Positions 53,501 through 61,139 of a stretch of DNA of 64,000 nucleotides are shown here, piece after piece (position 1 is the first letter of the stretch; every line of letters starts with the position of its first letter). Below the pieces are notes generated by a model. It saw only the letters and a list, made by a program, of their open reading frames with translations, had not been told where the DNA came from and did no database searches. The stretch spans positions 496,001 to 560,000 of the forward strand of contig NZ_MOBK01000006.1 of assembly GCF_003732265.1 (NCBI RefSeq). Reading direction: 5' to 3'. Origin of the DNA: Pseudomonas brassicacearum (lineage in GTDB: Bacteria > Pseudomonadota > Gammaproteobacteria > Pseudomonadales > Pseudomonadaceae). The translations under genes and the position numbers were made by a program.

Positions 53501-56500
53501 ACCGCCCTCGACGGCGTGCAGACCCTGAGCGTCGGCGGGATCAACGTGGTGGTCGGCGGTGTGTCTTCTGGCTTCCCGCAATCCATCACCACCCCGCTGG
53601 GCAGCACGCTGACGATTACCGGTTTCGACGCCACCACCGGCGTGGTCAGTTACAGCTACACCTTGGCCGATAACGAAGCCCATCCGACCGGCAATGGCGC
53701 CAACACATTGCCAGAGCAATTCGCCGTCACCGTGGTCGACGACAACGGCACCACCGCCAACGGCACGCTGGATGTGAACATCGTCGACGACCTGCCAAAA
53801 GGCGTGGACGACAGCAACGCCGGCACCGCTTCGGAAACCCTGCTGACCCTCAACGGCAACGTCCTGACCAACGACGTGCAAGGCGCCGACCGTGTACCCA
53901 CCGGCCCCAACGCCGGCCCGATCACCGCCGGTACGTTCACGGGGACTTACGGCACTTTGGTGCTGAACGCCAATGGCACCTACACCTACACCCTGAACAC
54001 CAGCGATGCCGATTTCAAAGCGTTGCACGGCAATGGCAACGGCACGGAAACCTTCACCTACACCATCACCGATGCCGACGGCGACACCAGCACCGCCAAC
54101 CTGGTGCTGCAAATCCACAACAACGACGATCCGGTGACCATCGACGGCCTCAACGTCAACGGCGGCGAGCTCACCGTCTACGAGAAAAACCTCGGCGACG
54201 GCAGCAGCCCCGATGCTCCAGCACTGACTCAAAGCGGCACCTTCACCATCACCGCTCTCGACGGCGTGCAGACCCTGAGCGTCGGCGGGATCAACGTGGT
54301 GGTCGGCGGTGTGTCGTCCGGCTTCCCGCAATCCATCACCACCCCGCTGGGCAGCACGCTGACCATCACCGGGTTCGACGCCACCACCGGCGTGGTCAGC
54401 TACAGCTACACCCTGGCCGATAACGAAGCGCATCCAACCGGCAACGGCGCCAACACATTGCCAGAGCAATTCGCCGTGACCGTGGTCGACGACAACGGCT
54501 CCACCGCGAATGGCACGCTCGACGTCAATATCGTCGACGACCTGCCAAAAGGCGTGGACGACAGCAACGCCGGCACCGCTTCGGAAACCCTGCTGACCCT
54601 CAATGGCAACGTGCTGACCAACGACGTGCAAGGCGCTGACCGCGTACCGACCGGCCCCAACGCCGGCCCGATCACCGCCGGTACCTTCACCGGGACTTAC
54701 GGCACCCTTGTGCTGAACGCCAACGGCACTTACACCTACACCCTGAACACCACCGACGCCGATTTCAAAGCGCTGCACGGCAATGGCAACGGCACGGAAA
54801 CCTTCACCTACACCATCACCGATGCCGACGGCGACACCAGCACCGCCAACCTGGTGCTGCAAATCCATAACAACGACGATCCGGTGACCCTCAACGGTCT
54901 CGATGTGTACGGCGGCGAGTTGACCGTCTACGAGAAAAACCTCAGCGACGGCACCAGCCCGAACACCCCGGCACTGACCCAGAACGGCACCTTCACCGTG
55001 ACCGCGCTCGACGGCCTGCAAACCCTCGATGTCGGCGGCATTCATGTAGTGGCCGGCGGCGTGGCGGCTGGCTTCCCGCAGTCGATTGTCACGGCATTGG
55101 GCAACACGCTGACCATCACCGGGTTTGACCCGGTCACTGGCGTGGTCAGCTACAGCTACACCCTGGTGGATAACGAAACCCATCCAAACGCCAACGGTGC
55201 CAACAGCATCACCGAAAACTTCAATGTGGTGGCAACAGACACCGACGGCAGCACCGCGAGCAACCAGCTCAACGTCAACATCGTCGATGACCTGCCCAAG
55301 GCCAACCCGGATCACACTTCGGTGGCGGAAGGCGCAACAGTCACCGGCAACGTGCTGGATAACGACATCGGCGGCGCCGATGGTCCGGCGGCCAGTGGCG
55401 CGGTGATCGGTGTGCGGGCCGGCAGCGACACCTCGACCTCGGCCATCGGTGGCCTGGGCTCGAACATCAATGGCACCTACGGTTACCTGACGCTGGATGC
55501 CAACGGCAACGCGACCTATCACAGCAATCCCAATGCGGTGAACGGTCCGGGCGCCACCGACGTGTTCACCTACACCGTGCGCGATGCCGACGGCGATGAA
55601 AGCACCACCACCATCACCATCGACGTCTCGAACAGCTGCATCGTCGCGGCCAGCGACACCGACGTGACGGTCTACGAAAAAGCCCTGGACCTGACCAAGG
55701 ACGGGCAAGACCTGGCCGCTGGCACCGTCACCGGCAGCGACCCGACCAGCACCGGCGAAACCGCCAAGGGCACGCTGGTGGGTTCGGTCACCGGCGCGGT
55801 CGGCGCGATCACCTACACCCTGGTGAGCAGCGCCACGGGCAACTATGGCCAGATCCAGCTCAACCCAAATGGCACGTACACCTACACCCTGACGTCGCCA
55901 GCGACGACCACGCCGCACGCGAACGACGGCGCCAATACCCTGACCGAAAGCTTCACCTACCAGGCCACCGATTCGCTGGGCAACAGCACCACCAGCACCA
56001 TCGTGGTGAGCATCGTCGATGATGTGCCAAAAGCCGTAAACGACACGAACCTGGCCACCGCGACGGAGAACGCGTTGACCCTCACTGGCAACGTCCTGAC
56101 CAACGACACTCAAGGCGCGGACCACGTCGCGACCGGACCGAATGCCGGGCCGATCACGCCTGCCACGCTGAATGGCACCTACGGCACCCTGGTACTGAAT
56201 GCCAATGGCACCTACACCTACACGCTTGACACCAATGATGCCGACTTCAAAAACCTGCACGGCGGCGGCAATGGCACCGAAACCTTCACCTACACCCTCA
56301 CCGATGCCGACGGCGACACCAGCACCGCCACGCTGGTGCTGAACATCCAGAACGCCAACGACCCGGTGGTCCTTAACGGCCTGAACGTCAACGGCGGCGA
56401 ACTCACCGTCTACGAGAAAAACCTCAGCGACGGCACCAGCCCCAACACCCCGGCGCTGACCCAGAGCGGTACTTTCACCGTGACCGCGCTCGACGGCCTG

Positions 56501-59500
56501 CAAACCCTCGACGTTGGCGGCATTCATGTGGTGGTCGGTGGCGTGGCGTCGGGCTTCCCGCAGACCATCACCACGGCGCTCGGCAGCACGTTCACCGTCA
56601 CCGGATTCAATGCCACCACAGGCGTTGTGAGTTACAGCTACACCCTGGTGGATAACGAAACCCATCCAACCGCCAATGGCGCCAACAGCATCACCGAAAA
56701 CTTCAACGTGGTGGCCACCGACACCGACGGCAGCACTGCGTCGGGTCAGATCAACGTCAACATCGTCGATGACCTGCCTACCGCCGCGCCGAACACGGCG
56801 AGTGCGGCCGAAGGCGCGACGATCAACATCAGTTTGCTGGGCAACGACGTGTTTGGCGCCGACGGTCCGGCTGCCGCTGGCGCGGTGATTGGTGTGCGAG
56901 CGGGCAGCAACACGTCGACCTCGGCGGTCGGCGGGCTGGGCACCAATATCAATGGCACCTACGGCTACCTGACCCTGGATGCTGCCGGTAACGCCGTGTA
57001 CCACAGCAACCCGAACTCGGTCGGGCCAGCGGGCGCCACCGACACGTTCACCTACACCATTCGCGATTCCGATGGCGACGAAAGCACCACCACCATCACC
57101 ATCAACGTCTCCGACACCGGCCTCAAAGCCGTGGTGGACCAAGATGTGACGGTCTACGAAAAAGCCCTCGACCTGAACCAGGACGGTCAGGACCTGGCAC
57201 CGGGCACCGTCACCGGCAGCGACCCGGGCAATACTGGCGAGACTGCCTCCGGGACGCTGGTCGGTTCGGTCACCGGCGGCAGCGGCGCGCTCACCTACAG
57301 CCTGGTCGGCAGCGCCACGGGCACGTACGGGCAACTCTTGCTCAACCCGAACGGCACGTACACCTACACCCTGACCTCGGCGCCGAAAACCGCGCCGAAC
57401 GCCAACGACGGGCCCAACACCCTGAGCGAAAGCTTCACTTACAAAGCCACCGATGCCCTGGGCAACAGCACCACCAGCACCATCGTCGTCAACATTGTCG
57501 ATGACGTGCCGAAAGCGGTGGCATCGGATCGCTCGGTGGCGGCGGTGGAAATCGACACCAACCTGCTGATCGTGCTCGACATCTCCGGCAGTATGGTCGA
57601 CCCCTCTGGCGTGCCGGGCCTGTCGCGGCTGGAGCTGGCCAAACAGGCCATCAGTGCCTTGCTCGACAAGTACGACGACCTGGGCGATGTGAAAGTGCAG
57701 CTCGTCACCTTCAGCAGCAACGCCACCGACAGAACCACGGTGTGGGTCGACGTGGCGACCGCGAAGTCGATCCTTGCCGGTCTGACAGCAGGCGGTGGCA
57801 CCAACTACGATGCGGCTGTGGCCACCATGCAGACGGCGTTCAATACGTCCGGCAAACTCACGGGTGCACAGAACGTCGGCTACTTCTTCTCCGACGGCAA
57901 ACCCAACGAAGGCGACATCGGCACCGCTGACGAAACGGCGCTCAAAGGCTTCCTCGACGCCAACGGCATCAAGAACTACGCGATCGGCCTGGGCAGCGGC
58001 GTGAGTAACGCCAACCTCAACCCGTTGGCCTATGACGGCAGCACCCACACCGACACCAATGCGGTGGTGGTGACCGATTTAACCCAACTCAACTCGGTGC
58101 TCTCGGGCACTGTGGTCGGCGCGCCGGTCACCGGTACGTTGTTGGAGAACGGTACGTTCGGCGCCGATGGCGGCTTCATCAAAACCCTCACGGTCGACGG
58201 CACCACGTACACCTTCGACCCGAAAGGCAACGCCAACCAGGGTTCGCTGAACTTCAGTGGCGGCGCCAACCACGGCACCTTCAACACGGTGAACAACAGC
58301 ATCAGCATCGCCACCAACAATGGCGGCACGCTGGTGGTGAACCTCGACACCGGCGAGTACAACTACACCTCGCAAAAAACCACCGCGGTGGTCATCACTG
58401 AAAACATCGGCTTCACCGTCAGCGACAACGACGGCGATCTGGCCAGCTCCACGCTGACGGTCAAAGTCATTCCGAACGCGGCACCGGTGGCGGTCGATGA
58501 CCACATCATCACCAACGTGCTGTCGGGCAACATCGTGGTGCCGGGCGAGCTGTTGCTGGCCAACGACACCGATGCCGACAAGGATCCGCTGACCGCATCG
58601 CCGACCAACTTCACCACCGGTTGGGTGGCCAAGGGCGCGGACTTCACCGGCAGCGGTGCGATCAATTTCAAAGGCACCAATGACAACGCGGCCAACCAGG
58701 CCCTGGCGGACGTGCGCAGTGCCTTTTCCGCCAACACCGCCGCGATGACGGCGCTGCTGGTGGTCAGCGGGTATCTGGGGCAGGTGGCTGCCAACAACGC
58801 CAATGATGAAGACCTCATCACCGTGAAACTGAAAGAAGGTGAAACCCTCAACCTGGATCACAACCTGGGGGCCGGGCATATCACCATGGAGTACTCCGTC
58901 AATGGCGGCGCCTTCATCAGCATCGCGGACGGCCAGACGATCACTGCGACCTCGGATGCGACCTATCAGATCCACATCACCAACATCGAAAACACCAGTG
59001 GAGGCAACGCCAAAGGATCCGAAAACTACCAGTTGACCATGACCGTCAACTACGCCGGCGCCCACGACATCGCACCGGACGCCCACGGCACCTACACCGC
59101 CAGCGACAACCATGGCGGCAGCGACACGGCGGGCGTGACCATCAGCTACCAGGATGGCCACACCCTCACCGGCACTGCGGGCGATGACACGTTGATAGCA
59201 GGCACCGGCAACAACGTCATCAATGCCGGCGACGGCAACGACGTGCTCACCGCCGGCACCGGCAACAACGAACTGCATGGCGGCGCCGGCAATGACTTGC
59301 TGTTCAGCGGCACCGGTAACGACCTGCTCGACGGCGGTACCGGCATCGACACTGTGAGCTACGCCCACGCCACGGCCGGGGTCACCGTCGACCTGAGCCT
59401 GCTCACCCCGCAAAACACCGGCGGCGCTGGCACCGACACCCTCACCGGAATCGAAAACCTGGTCGGTTCCAACTTCAACGACAGCCTCACCGGCGACAAC

Positions 59501-59974
59501 AACAGCAACATCATTAATGGCGGTTTGGGCGATGACATCCTCAACGGCGGCGGTGGTGATGACTTCCTGATCGGCGGTCTGGGCAACAACACCCTCACCG
59601 GCGGAGCAGGGGCCGACACCTTCCAGTGGCTCAAAGGCAACAGCGGCCACGACGTCGTCACCGACTTCACCCCCGGCACCGACAAGCTCGATCTGTCGCA
59701 ACTGCTGCAGGGTGAAAACGGTACGTCGGCGTCGCTGGATGACTACCTGCACTTCAAAGTCACCGGCAGCGGCGCTTCACTCGTCACCAGCATCGACGTC
59801 AGCGCCATGGCCGGCGCCACGCCGAACCAGACCATCGACCTGGCCGGCGTCAACCTCGCCAGCCACTACGGCGTCACGCCGGGGGCGGGCGGTGTAGTGG
59901 CGGGCGGGCACGATACGGCGACCATCATCAATGGCATGTTGAATGACCATTCGTTGAAAGTGGACACCGTGTGA
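50558..59974 (+). CDS. Giant LapA/MapA-type RTX adhesin
   Basis: This 3,138-residue repeat protein is exported by the type I system encoded next to it. Residues 1-75 form the LapA-type retention module (MATLIGIVSKVIGQVFVVAS start). T115-A-A-G118 is the site type cut by the periplasmic protease LapG when c-di-GMP is low. VCBS/cadherin-like repeats fill about 190-2320: six consecutive 250-residue units to about 1690, then a second repeat type. A von Willebrand A domain (DISGS metal site at 2341-2345, FFSDGKPNEGD further on) covers about 2335-2520. RTX nonapeptides lie at about 2871-3020, followed by a type I C-terminal signal. ATG 50558 follows GGAGG. Lack of adjacent lapD/lapG and the size suggest MapA rather than LapA. 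Confidence 0.93.
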   Translation: MATLIGIVSKVIGQVFVVASDGTRRAVIEGDRLFAGDQLVTGAEGAVAVHLQNGQELTLGRGSSMEMNPHLLANESPHVGTSEAVTPSEAQLTDVEQLQKAIAAGADPTQTGEATAAGPSFTAAPNGAQGGGHSFVMLEEVGGRVDPTIGFPTAGFGGIPEFPEERHNADVQQNADGTPAVIAPPVTPVNNPVTLNGLSVAGGELTVNEANLADGSASNPGALTQNGTFTVLAPDGLNSLSIGGINVITGGVAIGFPQSITTQLGNTLTITGYNPATGVLSYSYTLNGNETHSAGDGANALSEQFTVVAGDNNGDTATGTLDVNITDDVPKAVDDSNANTASETLLTLTGSVLPNDTQGADRIPTGPNSGPVIGGTFTGTYGTLVLNPNGTYTYTLNTSDADFKALHGGGSGTETFTYTLTDADGDTSTANLVLQIHNNDDPVTIGGLNIEGGELSVFEKNLSLGSSPDSAALTQSGTFTITALDGVQTLSVGGINVVVGGVSSGFPQSITTPLGSTLTITGFDATTGVVSYSYTLADNEAHPTGNGANTLPEQFAVTVVDDNGTTANGTLDVNIVDDLPKGVDDSNAGTASETLLTLNGNVLTNDVQGADRVTVGENAGPITPGTFAGTYGTLVLNANGTYTYTLNTTDADFKALHGGGNGTENFTYTITDADGDTSTATLVLQIHNNDDPVTIDGLNVNGGELTVYEKNLGDGSSPDAPALTQSGTFTITALDGVQTLSVGGINVVVGGVSSGFPQSITTPLGSTLTITGFDATTGVVSYSYTLADNEAHPTGNGANTLPEQFAVTVVDDNGTTANGTLDVNIVDDLPKGVDDSNAGTASETLLTLNGNVLTNDVQGADRVTVGENAGPITPGTFAGTYGTLVLNANGTYTYTLNTTDADFKALHGGGNGTENFTYTITDADGDTSTATLVLQIHNNDDPVTIDGLNVNGGELTVYEKNLGDGSSPDAPALTQSGTFTITALDGVQTLSVGGINVVVGGVSSGFPQSITTPLGSTLTITGFDATTGVVSYSYTLADNEAHPTGNGANTLPEQFAVTVVDDNGTTANGTLDVNIVDDLPKGVDDSNAGTASETLLTLNGNVLTNDVQGADRVPTGPNAGPITAGTFTGTYGTLVLNANGTYTYTLNTSDADFKALHGNGNGTETFTYTITDADGDTSTANLVLQIHNNDDPVTIDGLNVNGGELTVYEKNLGDGSSPDAPALTQSGTFTITALDGVQTLSVGGINVVVGGVSSGFPQSITTPLGSTLTITGFDATTGVVSYSYTLADNEAHPTGNGANTLPEQFAVTVVDDNGSTANGTLDVNIVDDLPKGVDDSNAGTASETLLTLNGNVLTNDVQGADRVPTGPNAGPITAGTFTGTYGTLVLNANGTYTYTLNTTDADFKALHGNGNGTETFTYTITDADGDTSTANLVLQIHNNDDPVTLNGLDVYGGELTVYEKNLSDGTSPNTPALTQNGTFTVTALDGLQTLDVGGIHVVAGGVAAGFPQSIVTALGNTLTITGFDPVTGVVSYSYTLVDNETHPNANGANSITENFNVVATDTDGSTASNQLNVNIVDDLPKANPDHTSVAEGATVTGNVLDNDIGGADGPAASGAVIGVRAGSDTSTSAIGGLGSNINGTYGYLTLDANGNATYHSNPNAVNGPGATDVFTYTVRDADGDESTTTITIDVSNSCIVAASDTDVTVYEKALDLTKDGQDLAAGTVTGSDPTSTGETAKGTLVGSVTGAVGAITYTLVSSATGNYGQIQLNPNGTYTYTLTSPATTTPHANDGANTLTESFTYQATDSLGNSTTSTIVVSIVDDVPKAVNDTNLATATENALTLTGNVLTNDTQGADHVATGPNAGPITPATLNGTYGTLVLNANGTYTYTLDTNDADFKNLHGGGNGTETFTYTLTDADGDTSTATLVLNIQNANDPVVLNGLNVNGGELTVYEKNLSDGTSPNTPALTQSGTFTVTALDGLQTLDVGGIHVVVGGVASGFPQTITTALGSTFTVTGFNATTGVVSYSYTLVDNETHPTANGANSITENFNVVATDTDGSTASGQINVNIVDDLPTAAPNTASAAEGATINISLLGNDVFGADGPAAAGAVIGVRAGSNTSTSAVGGLGTNINGTYGYLTLDAAGNAVYHSNPNSVGPAGATDTFTYTIRDSDGDESTTTITINVSDTGLKAVVDQDVTVYEKALDLNQDGQDLAPGTVTGSDPGNTGETASGTLVGSVTGGSGALTYSLVGSATGTYGQLLLNPNGTYTYTLTSAPKTAPNANDGPNTLSESFTYKATDALGNSTTSTIVVNIVDDVPKAVASDRSVAAVEIDTNLLIVLDISGSMVDPSGVPGLSRLELAKQAISALLDKYDDLGDVKVQLVTFSSNATDRTTVWVDVATAKSILAGLTAGGGTNYDAAVATMQTAFNTSGKLTGAQNVGYFFSDGKPNEGDIGTADETALKGFLDANGIKNYAIGLGSGVSNANLNPLAYDGSTHTDTNAVVVTDLTQLNSVLSGTVVGAPVTGTLLENGTFGADGGFIKTLTVDGTTYTFDPKGNANQGSLNFSGGANHGTFNTVNNSISIATNNGGTLVVNLDTGEYNYTSQKTTAVVITENIGFTVSDNDGDLASSTLTVKVIPNAAPVAVDDHIITNVLSGNIVVPGELLLANDTDADKDPLTASPTNFTTGWVAKGADFTGSGAINFKGTNDNAANQALADVRSAFSANTAAMTALLVVSGYLGQVAANNANDEDLITVKLKEGETLNLDHNLGAGHITMEYSVNGGAFISIADGQTITATSDATYQIHITNIENTSGGNAKGSENYQLTMTVNYAGAHDIAPDAHGTYTASDNHGGSDTAGVTISYQDGHTLTGTAGDDTLIAGTGNNVINAGDGNDVLTAGTGNNELHGGAGNDLLFSGTGNDLLDGGTGIDTVSYAHATAGVTVDLSLLTPQNTGGAGTDTLTGIENLVGSNFNDSLTGDNNSNIINGGLGDDILNGGGGDDFLIGGLGNNTLTGGAGADTFQWLKGNSGHDVVTDFTPGTDKLDLSQLLQGENGTSASLDDYLHFKVTGSGASLVTSIDVSAMAGATPNQTIDLAGVNLASHYGVTPGAGGVVAGGHDTATIINGMLNDHSLKVDTV
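51869..54868 (+). repeat. Four tandem 750-bp repeats inside the adhesin gene
   Basis: The segment AACAACGAYGAYCCGGT recurs at 51869, 52619, 53369, 54119 and 54869, exactly 750 bp apart each time. Units two and three differ at only a few positions. A more diverged unit precedes them (from about 51124). Confidence 0.95.
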
Positions 59975-59994
59975 CCTGAGGGCTGAAACGACAA

Positions 59995-60031
59995 AACCCG
60001 CCATTCCTGGGTCAGGAGTGGCGGGTTTTTG
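59995..60031 (+). terminator. Rho-independent terminator of the adhesin gene
   Basis: AACCCGCCATTCCT and AGGAGTGGCGGGTT form a long stem, with one mismatch, followed by T residues. A near-identical copy lies at 63248. Confidence 0.9.
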
Positions 60032-60045
60032 GTTGTCTGTGAGAA

Positions 60046-60148
60046 CGCAATCGCGAGCAGGCTCGTTCCCACAGTTGTTTGATGTCGTTCACATATTTTA
60101 TGTTCACTGAAGGTCCAGTGTGGGAGCGAGCTTGCTCGCGATGAGGCC
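60046..60148. repeat. REP pair, type A
   Basis: GCAATCGCGAGCAGGCTCGT and the inverted arm TGTGGGAGCGAGCTTGCTCG lie about 50 bases apart after the adhesin terminator. Confidence 0.8.
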
Positions 60149-60187
60149 CGACCAACTCCCACAAAACTCTACTACCAACCCGGTCAT

Positions 60188-60350
60188 TGTGGCGAGGGGG
60201 CTTGTCGGAATGCCGCATCACCCCGTTCGGCTGCGCAGCAGTCGTAATCCAGATAGTTGCGGTTTAACTGACAAACTGCGGTGAATGGTTTTAGGGTCGC
60301 TTCGCAACCCAACGGGGCGATGCGGCGTTCCGACAAGCCCCCTCGCCACA
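60188..60350. repeat. REP pair, type B (copy 1 of duplicated segment)
   Basis: TGTGGCGAGGGGGCTTGTCG and its inverted copy, carrying the GCGATGCGGCGTTCC insert. The whole element is repeated without visible change at 63451-63613. Confidence 0.85.
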
Positions 60351-60376
60351 GTCCAGCTCCTGACCATGGAATATGG

Positions 60377-60736
60377 CTAGCTGTGCGGGTCGATGTTATC
60401 CAGCATCCGGTTCACCGCCATTTCTCCCAACATCACGGAGTTTTGAATGCCCAGCAGTGTGTGGCGCTGTGTGCCGTTCAACTGCCCCGCGAAATCACTC
60501 AACATCACACTCGCCGACGCCAACGTTTCACAGGCATTCACCAGCAAGGTTTCGTTATCGGTGTCGGGCCCGACGAAGTAGATCGTGCTGGGTTTGCGCG
60601 GGGTGTCTTTGGGGATGACCGGTTTGAGGTAGTAATCGAGGGCGCGGTCGGCGGCGGTGTTGAGCTTTTTGGAATCGGTGGATTCGTAGGGGGAAACGTC
60701 GTCGGTTTCGGGTGGGTTGGGTGTGATCTTGAACAT
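60377..60736 (-). CDS. DUF6124-family protein (copy 1)
   Basis: The 119-residue protein starts MFKITPNPPETDDVSPYES and continues with a helical region (NETLLVNACETLASASVMLSDFAGQLNG, then HTLLGIQNSVMLGEMAVNRMLDNIDP). This is the pattern of the Pseudomonas DUF6124 family. Function unknown; no signal peptide or membrane segment. AAGGAG seven bases before ATG 60736 decides the start. An in-frame extension (MGEGSKSSRSFT) upstream is also seen before other members of the family, so the leader may matter. A second copy of the gene begins at the window end. Confidence 0.88.
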   Translation of the reverse strand: MFKITPNPPETDDVSPYESTDSKKLNTAADRALDYYLKPVIPKDTPRKPSTIYFVGPDTDNETLLVNACETLASASVMLSDFAGQLNGTQRHTLLGIQNSVMLGEMAVNRMLDNIDPHS

Positions 60737-60823
60737 GGTGAAACTCCTTGATGATTTGGAGCCTTCACCCATCGCTGCTAAACGAAGAGGTGGCGGCTGT
60801 ACGCGGGTTAGCAGACCAGGGCA

Positions 60824-61054
60824 TCAAGGAACCCGGCGCACCGAAGTGCCCCACGCATAGCCGCCATAACGTATGGCGATACTGATGCACCTTGATGTTT
60901 CCGAGCTGCTAAACCCGATCACTGATTTGTCAGCGACCGGGAAACAATAGAGACCCGAGTCAAGGCGCACAAGCCGGCGGATTCTGGCGCAGTCGTAGGC
61001 AACGGCGCAAGGATGTGTAGCCTGAGTGAGTGTCTGGAGGTGTCTTTTAAACAT
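60824..61054 (-). CDS. Small cysteine-containing ORF in the DUF6124 leader
   Basis: A 76-codon frame (MFKRHLQTLTQATHPCAVAYD...) ends 88 bases upstream of the DUF6124 start. Its ATG lies inside a perfect 22-bp palindrome. From memory similar sequence precedes DUF6124 genes in other Pseudomonas, so it could be a short peptide or, equally, a conserved untranslated leader. No good ribosome site is visible. Treat as low-confidence coding. Confidence 0.3.
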   Translation of the reverse strand: MFKRHLQTLTQATHPCAVAYDCARIRRLVRLDSGLYCFPVADKSVIGFSSSETSRCISIAIRYGGYAWGTSVRRVP

Positions 61055-61066
61055 CGATGTTTAAAA
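61045..61066. promoter_or_regulatory. Perfect 22-bp palindrome
   Basis: TTTTAAACATC is followed immediately by its exact reverse complement GATGTTTAAAA. It lies between the stop of the 640-residue gene and the DUF6124 leader, and could be an operator. Confidence 0.6.
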
Positions 61067-61139
61067 CTTACTTAGCTACTGGGGACGAAAGAAGGGCGGG
61101 TAAATAAATGCACTCCCCACTTTCTCCCCATTAATGGAT

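Noticed and set aside
51869..54868. Regular repeats that might suggest a CRISPR or satellite array
   Set aside because: The period is 750 bp and the frame stays open throughout, so the repeats are protein modules.
51956..58048. A 2,030-codon open frame antisense to the adhesin repeats
   Set aside because: It mirrors the repeat pattern and GC-rich codon use of the adhesin; it has no signal, domain or ribosome site and vanishes where the repeats end.
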